Assembly: GCA_020635495.1 (NCBI GenBank)
Contig: JACJZQ010000019.1
Span: 1 to 58,767, forward strand
DNA: 58,767 nt
From: Flavobacteriales bacterium
Lineage (GTDB): Bacteria; Bacteroidota; Bacteroidia; UBA10329
Direction of reading: 5' to 3'
The position numbers and the translations under genes are program-made. The notes under the pieces were generated by a model that was not told the DNA's origin, searched no databases, and saw only the letters and a program-made list of their open reading frames with translations. Numbering within the stretch: the stretch's first letter is position 1; every line of letters starts with the position of its first letter. Shown in pieces: positions 1 through 11,373 of the stretch.

Positions 1-2
1 AC

Positions 3-1757
<1,755 letters not shown>

Positions 1758-1774
1758 TCCAGATGCTGTTTTAG

Positions 1775-1806
1775 AAAAGGCCGTTCAGAGATGGACGGCC
1801 TTTTTT
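1775..1806. terminator. Rho-independent terminator, likely bidirectional, between dnaK and a convergent gene
   Basis: The arms AAAAGGCCGT (1775-1784) and ACGGCCTTTT (1795-1804) form a 10-bp stem with a 10-nt loop. It is followed by T residues on the plus strand and has a shorter T run on the minus strand. It lies between two converging genes and could serve both. Confidence 0.85.
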
Positions 1807-3355
1807 AGTTTGGAACACTTTTGAATACGCTTCGGTCAATTCCAAATCGCTGAATCCACTTGCGATTTGACTCGCGATTCTTGATGAGTACCAAACAAGC
1901 CTGATCTACAAAAATCGGAACCCATTCCGGGTCTTGTGTTCTTCTTATCAGAAATGGCTGCGCCCAAGGCGTGTTGTCATGTCTGAAAAAGCAGATGACG
2001 TTGAATCCGTATTTCTCGCTTAATTCTTCCCATAATGTATCATCCTTCTGCATGGGTTTGTAAATGGAGTCGAAAAATGCCACGGAGTAAGCTTCAGGGC
2101 GGTTATCAACAAACAGCTTTTCTCTATCGTGAAGGTGATAGATCAGGTAGCCGCCAACATCATAGTTGTTGAAGATGGGGCCAGGAATTTCCTGTTTTCG
2201 CAAAAACTCGCCAGTCAGGTTGATGTTCTCAATCAGTCCGATTGCCTCATAACCTTTTCGGGCAGATGCGTACGTTTTTGGCAATGCCAAGAAAAGAACT
2301 GAGAAAACGATGCCAACAATTGGCAGGAAATTGATGACCGATTGCCGCGTACTGAAATTCAGATTCTCTATTCGATTGCTGATAAATGAAGAGGCAAATG
2401 GAATAAAGAACAGCGCAAAAAGTGGAATGCCGCGGACTGCCATCATAGACAGTAGACCAAAAGCCAATACTAGCAGTATTTCCTTCAATTGAAATTTCCA
2501 CACGCCAGATCTGATTTGAAGCCCTATCAGCACCAATGCCAAAATTCCAAATAGTTCAAAGTGGTACAGTTGCGCATCTCCAAAGCGCTTGTGCATAAAC
2601 CAGATAGGTTGATTTTCGGCAACCATGTAACCATACTCGTTGAAGATTGTGAGTGGGGCCAGCAGACCCTTTACGTGATGAGGGTTGACCAAACTGATGG
2701 CTGTAAGTGCTACGACCAGCAAGCCGTAAGTCTTGATCTTATCTGTTTTGTTTATGAGGGCATCAACCAGAAATACGCCCGTTATGGCAATTCCGAGGAA
2801 AAAGAGAATGTGCAGATTCACCCAAATGAGTTGGAGTAGGAGTAGTGCACCGATCAATAAGAATGACTTCCCTTCCGTAGCCGAAATCTTTTTCAGTATC
2901 AGATAGAACAGACCTGCTAGTAGGTAGGAAAATCCTTCTGGACGAATCTCTACACGGTACGATATCATCTGAACAACGCTCAGCGTAACCAGTATCGGAA
3001 TTACCCAACGGTCTCCGTTTTTTGATGCCGTGACAATGGCCGCCAGAGCACCTAGAACCAACATCATATACAAAATGGAAAGCCCGTCAAACCCTGCCAA
3101 TCCATGAACAAAATAGAAGGTTACGCCCGTTAGCCAGTGATGATTTGTGAATGAGTGATCGGGTTCTGTATAGGAATAGAAGTTCCTGTACAGGACGTCA
3201 GTAATCCCATTCACCAGAAGTTCGCCATTAACGATATGCCTGCCAAGGTCTGCAGTGGTAAGATTTATCGGCTTGGCCAAAAAGAAGACCGAATAGATGG
3301 CAGCACTCAGAATGAGCGCCAGAATGAGCCATTTATTCTGCTGTTGCTTTGCCAT
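1805..3355 (-). CDS. Polytopic membrane protein, GT-C-like, function unknown
   Basis: The 516-residue protein has a short charged N-terminus, a first membrane segment at about 9-26, and then roughly ten further hydrophobic segments up to residue 360. A soluble C-terminal part of about 150 residues follows. The first extracytoplasmic loop carries an acidic, aromatic motif (ADLGRHIVNG, then SYTEPD and NHHWL), and the tail has the NYDVGGYLIY/DNRPEAYS pattern. This layout is seen in GT-C-type membrane glycosyltransferase-like proteins of Bacteroidota, which use lipid-linked sugars at the outer face of the inner membrane. No definite catalytic residue can be assigned here. It stands alone between two terminators, downstream of rho. 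Confidence 0.6.
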   Translation of the reverse strand: MAKQQQNKWLILALILSAAIYSVFFLAKPINLTTADLGRHIVNGELLVNGITDVLYRNFYSYTEPDHSFTNHHWLTGVTFYFVHGLAGFDGLSILYMMLVLGALAAIVTASKNGDRWVIPILVTLSVVQMISYRVEIRPEGFSYLLAGLFYLILKKISATEGKSFLLIGALLLLQLIWVNLHILFFLGIAITGVFLVDALINKTDKIKTYGLLVVALTAISLVNPHHVKGLLAPLTIFNEYGYMVAENQPIWFMHKRFGDAQLYHFELFGILALVLIGLQIRSGVWKFQLKEILLVLAFGLLSMMAVRGIPLFALFFIPFASSFISNRIENLNFSTRQSVINFLPIVGIVFSVLFLALPKTYASARKGYEAIGLIENINLTGEFLRKQEIPGPIFNNYDVGGYLIYHLHDREKLFVDNRPEAYSVAFFDSIYKPMQKDDTLWEELSEKYGFNVICFFRHDNTPWAQPFLIRRTQDPEWVPIFVDQACLVLIKNRESNRKWIQRFGIDRSVFKSVPN

Positions 3356-3368
3356 GAGTTAAACATAA

Positions 3369-3409
3369 AAAAGAAAACCCTGCACCAAATGGATACAGGG
3401 TTTCTTCTT
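3369..3409 (-). terminator. Rho-independent terminator of rho
   Basis: On the minus strand, AAACCCTG and CAGGGTTT (3396-3403 and 3375-3382 in plus coordinates) form an 8-bp stem with a 13-nt loop, followed by a T-rich stretch. It lies between the rho stop and the next minus-strand gene. Confidence 0.8.
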
Positions 3410-3424
3410 TTGTAATCAGAAGAT

Positions 3425-4999
3425 TTATCCGTTCATGGAAATGAGGAATTCTTCGTTGCTCTGTGTTCTTTCGATACGGTCGCGAAGGAATTCCATGGCT
3501 TCCACAGGCGTCATGTCTGCCAAATGGTTTCGCAGGATCCAGATACGTTGTAGCTGTTCTTTGTCCACCAATAGATCGTCTCTTCGTGTACTTGAAGCAA
3601 CAATATCGATAGCAGGGAAGATTCGCTTGTTCGAAATCTTTCTATCAAGCTGAAGTTCCATGTTACCTGTTCCTTTAAACTCCTCAAAGATCACTTCATC
3701 CATCTTAGAACCGGTCTCGGTCAAAGCTGTTGCAAGAATGGTCAACGAACCGCCTTTCTCGATCTTTCTTGCCGCTCCGAAGAATCGTTTCGGTTTGTGA
3801 AGCGCGTTAGCGTCTACACCACCACTCAATATCTTTCCAGACGCTGGCTGAACCGTATTGTATGCTCTTGCCAAACGGGTAATACTGTCTAGCAGAATCA
3901 CTACATCGTGCCCGCATTCAACCAGTCTTTTCGCTTTTTCCAAAACGATATTGGCGATTTTTACGTGTTTGTCTGCTGGCTCATCAAACGTTGATGCGAT
4001 CACTTCTGCATTCACACTTCTGGCCATATCGGTAACCTCTTCAGGACGTTCATCAATCAGAAGTATGATCATGTAAACCTCCGGATGATTGGCCGCAATA
4101 GCATTTGCCACTTCCTTCAACAGAACGGTTTTACCTGTTTTCGGCTGCGCAACGATCAATCCACGCTGACCTTTACCAATAGGGGCAAAAAGGTCCATGA
4201 TCCGAGGTGACATTCCGGCTTTGGCCGATGGCGCAATATTGAATTTCTCCTCAGGGAATAGGGGAGTAAGGTGTTCGAAAGAAACCCTGTCTCGCACATA
4301 ACCTGGGTCACGACCGTTGATTCGGTCAACATTGATAAGCGGGAAATACTTCTCTCCTGGTTTTGGCGGCCGAACTTCACCTCTAACCGTGTCGCCCGTT
4401 TTCAGGCCAAACAGTTTGATCTGCGATTGCGAAACGTAAACATCATCTGGAGATGACAGGTAGTTGTAGTCAGACGACCGTAAGAAACCATACCCATCGG
4501 GCATGATTTCCAGCACACCTTCAGAAATTACGGCTCCATCAAAATTGTAGAACGCATCCTGTTTCTGGTTCTGATTCTGATTTTGGTCATTTCTATCTGA
4601 ACGCTCTCCGTTATCGCTGTTTCTGTTGTTTCTCTGAGCACGCTCGCGCTGGTTTCTTGGACCACGTTCCGGTTTCGGATTTTCTTCGTTGTTGGCATCA
4701 GGCTTTGCCTCAGCTTTTTGCTCGCTTTCCGCCCTTGGTTTTGGTTTTGGTTCGGAGTTATTCTCCTCCGCAAAAAGATCAGGTGTGGAACCGTCTCCAT
4801 CTGATTTGGCTACCCGAGCTCGTTTCCGTTTTGGTTTCTGCTCATCCTCAGATTTCTCCTCGCTTGCCCCACTTTTAGACGTAATGACCTCTACCAGATC
4901 CGCCTTCCTCATTGTATCCACGTTATCAACATCCAGTTTGCTGGCTATGTTTCGCAGATCAGCAACTAGCATGTTGCTCAATTCTTCCTTTTTATACAT
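3425..4999 (-). CDS. rho: Transcription termination factor Rho
   Basis: Rho is the hexameric RNA-dependent ATPase that ends transcription. The 524-residue protein has a Rho N-terminal domain at 1-45 and an RNA-binding cold-shock-like domain starting near 160 (GVLEIMPDGYGFLRS). The P-loop PKTGKT is at 276-281 and the Walker B stretch VVILLDSITRLARAYN is near 346-361. Between 46 and 147 lies a low-complexity insert rich in Lys, Arg, Glu and then Asn, Arg, Asp, Gln. Such inserts are typical of Bacteroidota Rho and are thought to help RNA binding or phase separation. The gene is followed by its own intrinsic terminator and is divergent from the DUF4293 gene. Confidence 0.97.
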   Translation of the reverse strand: MYKKEELSNMLVADLRNIASKLDVDNVDTMRKADLVEVITSKSGASEEKSEDEQKPKRKRARVAKSDGDGSTPDLFAEENNSEPKPKPRAESEQKAEAKPDANNEENPKPERGPRNQRERAQRNNRNSDNGERSDRNDQNQNQNQKQDAFYNFDGAVISEGVLEIMPDGYGFLRSSDYNYLSSPDDVYVSQSQIKLFGLKTGDTVRGEVRPPKPGEKYFPLINVDRINGRDPGYVRDRVSFEHLTPLFPEEKFNIAPSAKAGMSPRIMDLFAPIGKGQRGLIVAQPKTGKTVLLKEVANAIAANHPEVYMIILLIDERPEEVTDMARSVNAEVIASTFDEPADKHVKIANIVLEKAKRLVECGHDVVILLDSITRLARAYNTVQPASGKILSGGVDANALHKPKRFFGAARKIEKGGSLTILATALTETGSKMDEVIFEEFKGTGNMELQLDRKISNKRIFPAIDIVASSTRRDDLLVDKEQLQRIWILRNHLADMTPVEAMEFLRDRIERTQSNEEFLISMNG

Positions 5000-5249
5000 G
5001 AATTAGTGTATGATTGTAAATGCTATCGTAAATCGACCAGATATGGTCTATCTCTTCTCTCTTGAATTGGAATGATTCTTTTCTATCGATTCAGAACGAA
5101 CCGCGAAATGATTACATGGCAATTATACATATTTATTCGATCACACGCAGCCTTGTGAATAACTAATTGAACTTGAATTTATTCTTGAGCATCATATTGC
5201 TCTGAAGATTTTGGAGAATCATTTCCTTTGTTGCACCAAACCTAACCTC

Positions 5250-5720
5250 ATGATTCAACGAATTCAGACCGTATATCTTGGCATCGTTGCCGTTCTTCTT
5301 ATGCTTCCTATTGTGCTGGAATTCAGCCTTGCCACATTGGCCATAGAAGGAGGTATTTACAACCTTTCTCCAGTTACTGTTAGTTGGATGACTGGTGGAG
5401 CCACCGAAACAGTTTTCGGTTCGTATTCCATTGCAGTGGCTTTTGGACTGAGTCTTTTCCTGACCGTTTATGCTATATTTCAGTTCAAGAATCGCAAGTT
5501 TCAGATGCGGTTGATTCAGTTGGCCATGTTGCTGCAACCCATAATTGGCGCCATCGTTTTCATCTATGCTGATAAAATGGCCAAGCTTTCTGAAGATGCA
5601 ACCGTTAGCTATAGTCCAGTTCTTGCTGTGCTGTTGCTTAACGTTTTGTTGTACTACCTCGCGTTGCGAGGAGTTAAAAAGGACGATGCACTAGTCCGAT
5701 CGGCAGACAGACTTCGTTAA
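5250..5720 (+). CDS. DUF4293 family membrane protein
   Basis: A 156-residue protein starting at the ATG at 5250 (MIQRIQTVYLG), which matches the conserved beginning of this family; an upstream Met at 5211 would add an unlikely Cys-rich leader. Four hydrophobic segments are visible at about 5-25, 50-72, 78-98 and 115-133. DUF4293 proteins are short four-helix membrane proteins of unknown function restricted to Bacteroidota and are commonly found beside rho, as here. The 3' end overlaps the convergent ABC exporter gene by 4 bases. Confidence 0.85.
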   Translation: MIQRIQTVYLGIVAVLLMLPIVLEFSLATLAIEGGIYNLSPVTVSWMTGGATETVFGSYSIAVAFGLSLFLTVYAIFQFKNRKFQMRLIQLAMLLQPIIGAIVFIYADKMAKLSEDATVSYSPVLAVLLLNVLLYYLALRGVKKDDALVRSADRLR

Positions 5721-7462
5721 CTGAACTGAAGCTCAAAAAGGGTGCGATAGTGCCCTTCGTTTTCCAGTAATTGTTGGTGCGATCCAATTTCCAGGATTTT
5801 CCCCTTTTCCATCACAAGAATCTGATCGGCATTCTGAATGGTTGCCAATCTGTGTGCAATTACAATGGATGTTCTACCGCGCATCAGCTTTTCCAATGCA
5901 TTCTGAATAATGTTTTCACTTTCTGTGTCGATTGAGGAAGTAGCCTCATCCAACACAAGAACCGCAGGGTTGTGAACGTAAGCACGTATGAATGATATCA
6001 ACTGCCGCTGTCCAACCGAGAGCATAGCTCCGCGCTCCATAACGTTGTAATCATACTGTCCAGGTAGTTCAGAAATGAACTCATGAGCACCGAATTCCTT
6101 TGCTGCATCCATTACCATTTCCTTGGTAATGGATTCATCTCCAAGTGCAATATTCTGGTAAATGGTGTCCGAAAACAGAAATACATCCTGAAGCACAACG
6201 GCAATGTTTTTCCTCAGCATCTCAATTGGAAGGTTTCTGATATTCCTTCCATCTATCAGAATTTCACCCTTTTCAAATTCGTAGAATCGGCTGAGCAGAT
6301 TAATGATGCTGGTTTTTCCTGAACCCGTGGCACCCACCAAGGCCATGGACTGGCCTTTGGCTACGCTGAATGAAATATCCTTCAGCACATGGTCGCCTGC
6401 TTTGTAGGCAAACCACACATTCTTGAATTCAATATCTCCTTCCAATCTACCGATCTGTTCCGTACCTGAATCCTCAATGTGGTCGTTGGTGTCGAGAATA
6501 CGAAATACCCGTTCAGAACTTACCATGCCCATTTGGAGGGTATTGAATTTATCTGCCAATTCTCGAATGGGGCGGAAAAGCATATGTATGTACAGAATGA
6601 AGGCAATGAGATGACCGACCGTAACCTCAGATTCGATCACTTCGTGCGATCCGTACCAGACGATGAGTCCGAGGGAAGTAGCTGAGAGAATCTCCACTAC
6701 TGGAAGGAAAATGGAGTAGTACCAGACAGAACGGATGTGCGCATCTCGGTGCTGCGCGTTTATCTTCTCAAAACGCTCCATTTCACGTTCTTCCCGATTG
6801 AACATCTGCACAATGTGCATTCCTGTGATGTGTTCCTGCAGGAAAGCGTTCAGTCTTGAAACCTGTGTTCGTACATCCTGAAAAGAAGACCGAATGCCGT
6901 TTTTGAAAATATATGTGGCAACAAGGAGAATAGGAATGGTGGCCAATGAGATAAGTGTCAGTTTCCAGTCAACGTAGAACATGACAGCGATAACTGTCAC
7001 CAGCTTCAGAATGTCTCCGAAAATGACGAGCACTCCGTTGCTGAAAATATCCGCAATGGTTTCGATGTCGGAAACCACACGTGTGACAAGCGTTCCTATA
7101 GCTGTTCTATCGAAAAACTGGAGTTTAAGCCGATTGATGTGCTGGTAGAGTTGCAGCCTCAGGTCTTTGATAACCGTTTGACCAAGCCAGTTGGCAGAGT
7201 AGGTGTAGAAGTAATAGGTTATGGATTCGAGCAAAAGCACTCCAATGATGATGAGTGTCATCATGAACAGTCCGTTTGCATCTGGAATTACAATGTAATT
7301 GTCGAACGTATACTGGATCAACAACGGCCTTAGTGGCGAAAGTGCTGCCAAACAAATGGTGAGGAAGAACGTGAAGAAAAACCGCTTTTTATACGGTCTC
7401 ACGTACTTCATAACCCGTGCTAGTATGTCGAGGTCAAGCGCCTTTCCAGTTATTTCGCTCAC
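5717..7462 (-). CDS. ABC exporter, fused permease and ATPase (MsbA/MdlB type)
   Basis: A 581-residue half-transporter expected to work as a dimer in the inner membrane, exporting lipids or hydrophobic compounds. Six membrane segments lie between about 28 and 300. The nucleotide-binding domain has Walker A GATGSGKT at 377-384, the signature LSVGQ at 481-485 and Walker B VLVLDEATSS around 501-510. The signature Ser-Val-Gly-Gln departs slightly from LSGGQ but is common in this subfamily. The start is a GTG at 7462 whose bases overlap the truA stop (GTGA), suggesting translational coupling. The substrate cannot be read from the sequence. Confidence 0.9.
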   Translation of the reverse strand: MSEITGKALDLDILARVMKYVRPYKKRFFFTFFLTICLAALSPLRPLLIQYTFDNYIVIPDANGLFMMTLIIIGVLLLESITYYFYTYSANWLGQTVIKDLRLQLYQHINRLKLQFFDRTAIGTLVTRVVSDIETIADIFSNGVLVIFGDILKLVTVIAVMFYVDWKLTLISLATIPILLVATYIFKNGIRSSFQDVRTQVSRLNAFLQEHITGMHIVQMFNREEREMERFEKINAQHRDAHIRSVWYYSIFLPVVEILSATSLGLIVWYGSHEVIESEVTVGHLIAFILYIHMLFRPIRELADKFNTLQMGMVSSERVFRILDTNDHIEDSGTEQIGRLEGDIEFKNVWFAYKAGDHVLKDISFSVAKGQSMALVGATGSGKTSIINLLSRFYEFEKGEILIDGRNIRNLPIEMLRKNIAVVLQDVFLFSDTIYQNIALGDESITKEMVMDAAKEFGAHEFISELPGQYDYNVMERGAMLSVGQRQLISFIRAYVHNPAVLVLDEATSSIDTESENIIQNALEKLMRGRTSIVIAHRLATIQNADQILVMEKGKILEIGSHQQLLENEGHYRTLFELQFS

Positions 7463-8211
7463 GGTGTTGGTAGAAAGATTTCTGGTGGATATTCAACGGC
7501 CGTCAAATATAGTCCGTGTGCCGGCACCGAGGCACCTGCATAGGTTCTGTCTTTAGAGTCCAGCACTTGCTGAAATTCCTGTAAACTCATTCGGTTCTGT
7601 CCTATTTCTAGCATGGTGCCAACTATTGCTCTTACCATATTCCGCAAAAATCTGTTGGCCGAAATAGTGAAGACAATGGTGTCTTCGTTATCTGTCCATT
7701 TGGCTTCAAAAACGTTGCACAGGTTGGTTAGATTATCTGCCTTGGATTTACAGAAGCATCCAAAGTCCTTTTCTCCTAACATCATGGCGCAAGCCTTGTT
7801 CATGGCTTCAACATCTAATGACAGATTGAAACGGTAAGCCAATTCCGTGGCAAATGGGTCTTTTACTTTGGTAATGCGGTACTCATAACTTCGTTTGGTT
7901 GCACTGAAACGGGCGTGGCCATCGTTAGTTATCGGAACGATTGTTTGAACGGCAATACCGGCAGGAAGCATGGAATTCAACTTGTGAATCAGATCAGTCT
8001 GGTTGAATGCTTGGTCTGTTTCGAAGTGAGCAAAATACTTGGTGGCATGTACACCTGTGTCTGTCCTACCGCAACCTACTATTGGGGTTTCTGTTCGGAA
8101 AATGGTTGACAGCTTTTCTTCAATTTCCTGTTGGATGGAAGGAGCATTGATCTGTCTTTGCCAGCCGTGGAATCCTGTTCCGTTGTATGAAAGTTCAATT
8201 AGGAAACGCAT
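7459..8211 (-). CDS. truA: tRNA pseudouridine(38-40) synthase TruA
   Basis: TruA converts uridines 38-40 of the tRNA anticodon arm to pseudouridine. The 250-residue length is normal. The catalytic Asp is D51 within the family signature GCGRTDTGVHA, and the substrate-binding stretch RFLRNMVRAIVGTM is present in the C-terminal half. It sits in a minus-strand run with the SUI1 gene upstream (2-base gap) and the ABC exporter downstream (4-base overlap). Confidence 0.96.
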   Translation of the reverse strand: MRFLIELSYNGTGFHGWQRQINAPSIQQEIEEKLSTIFRTETPIVGCGRTDTGVHATKYFAHFETDQAFNQTDLIHKLNSMLPAGIAVQTIVPITNDGHARFSATKRSYEYRITKVKDPFATELAYRFNLSLDVEAMNKACAMMLGEKDFGCFCKSKADNLTNLCNVFEAKWTDNEDTIVFTISANRFLRNMVRAIVGTMLEIGQNRMSLQEFQQVLDSKDRTYAGASVPAHGLYLTAVEYPPEIFLPTP

Positions 8212-8213
8212 GG

Positions 8214-8582
8214 TTAACCACCACTTCGTTTAACCTTGAATCCTTCTTTCTTTAGAAGATCCATCACTTTATTAACGTGGTCTCCCTGAATGAGGATTTC
8301 GCCATTCTTCGCACCACCGCCAACACCGCATTTCGATTTCAGCATCTTGGCCAGATCATCAATATCATCAGGGTGCAGGTCTCCGAATCCGGTTACAAGC
8401 GTTACAGCCTTGCCGTTCCTTGATCTCTTATCCAGCTGAACTCGCAGGTCAAAATTTCCAGCTTCAATTTCATCCGTTTCCTCGAAATCTTGGTCTGGTT
8501 CCTGCTCTTCAGAAGGTTCGACATTGAATAGCGAACCGAGGCTTTCCAGACCTTTATGTGTTTGCGGTTTATTCTTTCCCAT
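8214..8582 (-). CDS. SUI1/eIF1-like translation factor (YciH family)
   Basis: The last 65 residues form a complete SUI1 domain, with VTLVTGFG, the basic GVGGGAKNGEILIQGDH stretch and a C-terminal Gly-Gly. Proteins of this family resemble eukaryotic eIF1 and affect start-codon fidelity; the bacterial role is modest or unclear. The N-terminal half is acidic and probably disordered. The ATG at 8582 (MGKNKPQ) is chosen over an upstream in-frame codon at 8591 because it gives the usual MGKNK start and only 14 bases of overlap with the preceding lipid kinase gene. Confidence 0.88.
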   Translation of the reverse strand: MGKNKPQTHKGLESLGSLFNVEPSEEQEPDQDFEETDEIEAGNFDLRVQLDKRSRNGKAVTLVTGFGDLHPDDIDDLAKMLKSKCGVGGGAKNGEILIQGDHVNKVMDLLKKEGFKVKRSGG

Positions 8583-9456
8583 CTGGCACAATTACTTTAA
8601 GCGACATCGGGTTTATTTTGATCTCGATTACTTTTCCCAATTCGAATGGATCTCCGTCCAAATGCGCCACGTCATTTCGCTCTTGTGTAAGCGTCATCTC
8701 CTTGAATTTGAAGGTTTTAATGAACCTGCTCTGATCCAGTGTTCCCTGAAACAATCGGTAGAAATTGAGTAGCATGTGGCTGAAAGGCATTGGGTTAAGA
8801 ACCACGGCATTGAGCACGCCATCATCTACTTTGGCCTTTGGGGCAACTAACGCATCATTCCCATACTGAGATGAATTTGCCAGCGCAATCTGGTAGGCTT
8901 TCCGTTCAAATTCACGACCATCTGCAACGATGTGATATGTCTGCATTTCGTAGCTGAGCAGAAGCTTTATTCCCAACACGAAATACTTGAAAAGACCACG
9001 CATTTTTTGCTTGTGAAACGCGTACGAAACAGCTGCGTCAAATCCGACACCCGCAATATTCATGAAAGCGGTATTGTTGGCAAGTCCAGTGTCTATTGTT
9101 CTGAATTTGAAGTTGTTGATGTTTTCAACAGCTTTCCTCGGGTTCATTGGTATTCCCAAGGAGCGGGAGAGCCCATTTCCAGAACCGGCAGGAATAATTC
9201 CTAGCGCGACACCTGTTCCTGCCAATGTTGCTCCTACCTCATTGATGGAGCCATCGCCACCGGCAATTATCACCGCTTTGCAACCTTCATTCACAGCTTC
9301 TTGTGTGAGTTCAACCGCGTGACGGTGATATTCTGTTTTTACCAGATCGAATTCAAACTTCTCCCGATTTAGATATTTGTCAATCATCTTCAGGGCCTTC
9401 TTTCTTCTTCCGCTTCCCGAAACTGGATTGACTATGATTCTAATCTTCGGCTTCAT
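8569..9456 (-). CDS. Diacylglycerol kinase family lipid kinase (DagK/YegS)
   Basis: The enzyme phosphorylates diacylglycerol or a related lipid with ATP. The DAGK catalytic signature GGDGSINEV lies near residue 72, followed by GIIPAGSGNGLSR; the N-terminus IIVNPVSGSGRRKKA is the nucleotide-binding start of the fold. The length of 295 residues is typical. The start is the ATG at 9456, which overlaps the stop of the upstream sulfatase gene as ATGA; an earlier TTG at 9474 is less likely. Its pairing with an LtaS-like gene points to envelope lipid turnover, since LtaS enzymes release diacylglycerol that this kinase type recycles. Confidence 0.9.
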   Translation of the reverse strand: MKPKIRIIVNPVSGSGRRKKALKMIDKYLNREKFEFDLVKTEYHRHAVELTQEAVNEGCKAVIIAGGDGSINEVGATLAGTGVALGIIPAGSGNGLSRSLGIPMNPRKAVENINNFKFRTIDTGLANNTAFMNIAGVGFDAAVSYAFHKQKMRGLFKYFVLGIKLLLSYEMQTYHIVADGREFERKAYQIALANSSQYGNDALVAPKAKVDDGVLNAVVLNPMPFSHMLLNFYRLFQGTLDQSRFIKTFKFKEMTLTQERNDVAHLDGDPFELGKVIEIKINPMSLKVIVPDGKE

Positions 9457-11351
9457 TTCTGCATTTCGCTCCAAGCCTCAAATGTCATGGAGTTATGGTT
9501 CAAAGCAACGGAATAGTTCTGAATATACCCTTTCAGGAAGGCTTCATTGTCAGCGTAGTTTACTGCAGAATCTTCAATGAGATTGTAATGAAGCATCGGG
9601 TCAGAAACAACATCATAGATGATACTCACCTTGTTTCCATCAAAGCAGATCAACTGATCATTCCGTAGTAATTGATACTGATCATGCTTAAACGCGATGG
9701 AGAAACCTGAATTCGTGGTATCAAACGCGCTTTTACCGAAAGCAAAGTATGGTGATTCAAAATCGAGTAGATCGAGTATGGTTGGCATGATGTCGATCTG
9801 CTGTACGAGTTTGGAAGTGCTTCCTGTGAGAATGGAGTCGTTGGGGTGGAAAAACACAATTGGAATTCGCAACGAACCATCTTTTGTTTGGAATTGGTCA
9901 TGCTCAGAAAGAGAAGTGTGATCTGCTGTTATCACGAAAAGTGTGTTCTGATACCACTCAGTTTTAGACGCTTTCTGAAAGAATTCCCGCAACGATTGAT
10001 CGGCATAGCCAATGCTTTCATGAATAGGTAATGTCCCTTTAGGAAATCTGTTCTGATAGTCTTCTGGAATCGTGTATGGATGATGGCTCGATAAAGTGAA
10101 AATCGTGCTGAAAAATGGTTTCGGATACTTGTTATATTCTTCAATACACTGAGCAAGCATGTAATGGTCTGATATGCCCCAAACGCCATCGTAATGCTTG
10201 TCTGGAAAAGGATAATCGTCTCTATCGTAGAACAGATCATAATCCGCTTGCGATGAAAACGACTCAAAATTCATGGAATTCTTGTTGCCTCCATGCATAA
10301 AACTGGAGTGATAGCCATTCTTGCGTAGCAAACTGGGTAAACTATTGATGTTGTTTTCTGCGTAGCGCGAAGTTGTGTAGGGCTCGTACATCAACGTTGG
10401 TATGGAAGCGGCAATTGACGCAATGCCTTCAATAGAGCGGTGCCCATTGGCATGACCATTTTCAAACACCAAAGAATGCTGAAACAGCGAGTCTAAAAAT
10501 GGAGTGTAGGTAACTCCTAATCCGTTCAAACTTCCCACGTATTCGGTCGAAAGACTTTCTACGATCAACAGAACAACATTGCTGCCTTTCAATGAAGTTG
10601 AATCAATCACAGCATCTGGATAAACTATCGGATCAAGGTCTGCAATTTCATTCTCATCGAATTCAAATACCGGCAATTCTGGTTTGCCAAGCGTTTTGAT
10701 GATGGTGAACGGTGTACTCAGCGCAATGGAGTTCAGATGTGGTGGAGAAACTTTAGACGCATCAATGATTGAAAGCGGAATTGGGTGAAATCCGCCTCGC
10801 GAAAAAATGACAAGCAAAGCAATTACTGGAAGGAGATTCAAGCCATGGATCATCTTGAGTTTCGATTCACCGGAATTTCGTTCAAGAATCTTGTTCATTG
10901 CTGCCAGTGTAAGCAGAGAAATGATGCCGAACACAACGATCAAGTACCAGAAATGACCAACAAGATTGGGAGCAATGTTGAAGATGTCATCACTTAGGAA
11001 AGCAAACTCAAACAAGTCATCTGTACTTCTACGTGCCGTGAACTTGAAAAACTCTGCATCAATGCAGTTCAACAGATTCATGGCAGCCAACATGATAAGG
11101 AAGAACCACTTTGCAAGCAGTTCTGGTTTTCCACCTTTTAGAAACGGAAGCGCTAAGAAAAATGGCCCAAGCAGATAGGCAATGGTGACCATATCAAACT
11201 CAAATCCTATCAGAAAAGCATGTAAAAGCTCAATTGCGTCAGCTTCGAAATAGCTACGCAGATTCAAATAGAATAATAAGCGGGTAAGCTGAAGAGACAA
11301 GAAGGCAACGCCCAATGAGCCGATCAATCGTTTCCAGAAGAATCGGTTCAT
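9453..11351 (-). CDS. LtaS-like membrane sulfatase (alkaline phosphatase superfamily)
   Basis: A 632-residue protein with about five N-terminal membrane segments and a large periplasmic sulfatase-type domain from roughly residue 230. Metal-ligand motifs are VVLLIVESLS, GVWGISDHYM and VITADHTS. The usual nucleophile region reads NGHRSIEGIAS, so a Ser occupies the place of the LtaS catalytic Thr. LtaS homologues move glycerol phosphate or phosphoethanolamine head groups from phospholipids; the exact acceptor in this Gram-negative is unknown. The start is the ATG at 11351 (MNRFFWKRL), with an earlier TTG rejected. The gene is translationally coupled to the lipid kinase downstream. Confidence 0.85.
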   Translation of the reverse strand: MNRFFWKRLIGSLGVAFLSLQLTRLLFYLNLRSYFEADAIELLHAFLIGFEFDMVTIAYLLGPFFLALPFLKGGKPELLAKWFFLIMLAAMNLLNCIDAEFFKFTARRSTDDLFEFAFLSDDIFNIAPNLVGHFWYLIVVFGIISLLTLAAMNKILERNSGESKLKMIHGLNLLPVIALLVIFSRGGFHPIPLSIIDASKVSPPHLNSIALSTPFTIIKTLGKPELPVFEFDENEIADLDPIVYPDAVIDSTSLKGSNVVLLIVESLSTEYVGSLNGLGVTYTPFLDSLFQHSLVFENGHANGHRSIEGIASIAASIPTLMYEPYTTSRYAENNINSLPSLLRKNGYHSSFMHGGNKNSMNFESFSSQADYDLFYDRDDYPFPDKHYDGVWGISDHYMLAQCIEEYNKYPKPFFSTIFTLSSHHPYTIPEDYQNRFPKGTLPIHESIGYADQSLREFFQKASKTEWYQNTLFVITADHTSLSEHDQFQTKDGSLRIPIVFFHPNDSILTGSTSKLVQQIDIMPTILDLLDFESPYFAFGKSAFDTTNSGFSIAFKHDQYQLLRNDQLICFDGNKVSIIYDVVSDPMLHYNLIEDSAVNYADNEAFLKGYIQNYSVALNHNSMTFEAWSEMQK

Positions 11352-11373
11352 GAATTGGCCGTGAATTCTGCTT

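Noticed and set aside
5000..5249. Structured rho leader or riboswitch in the rho/DUF4293 gap
   Set aside because: No convincing long stems or T-run were seen in the 250 bases, so nothing is claimed there.
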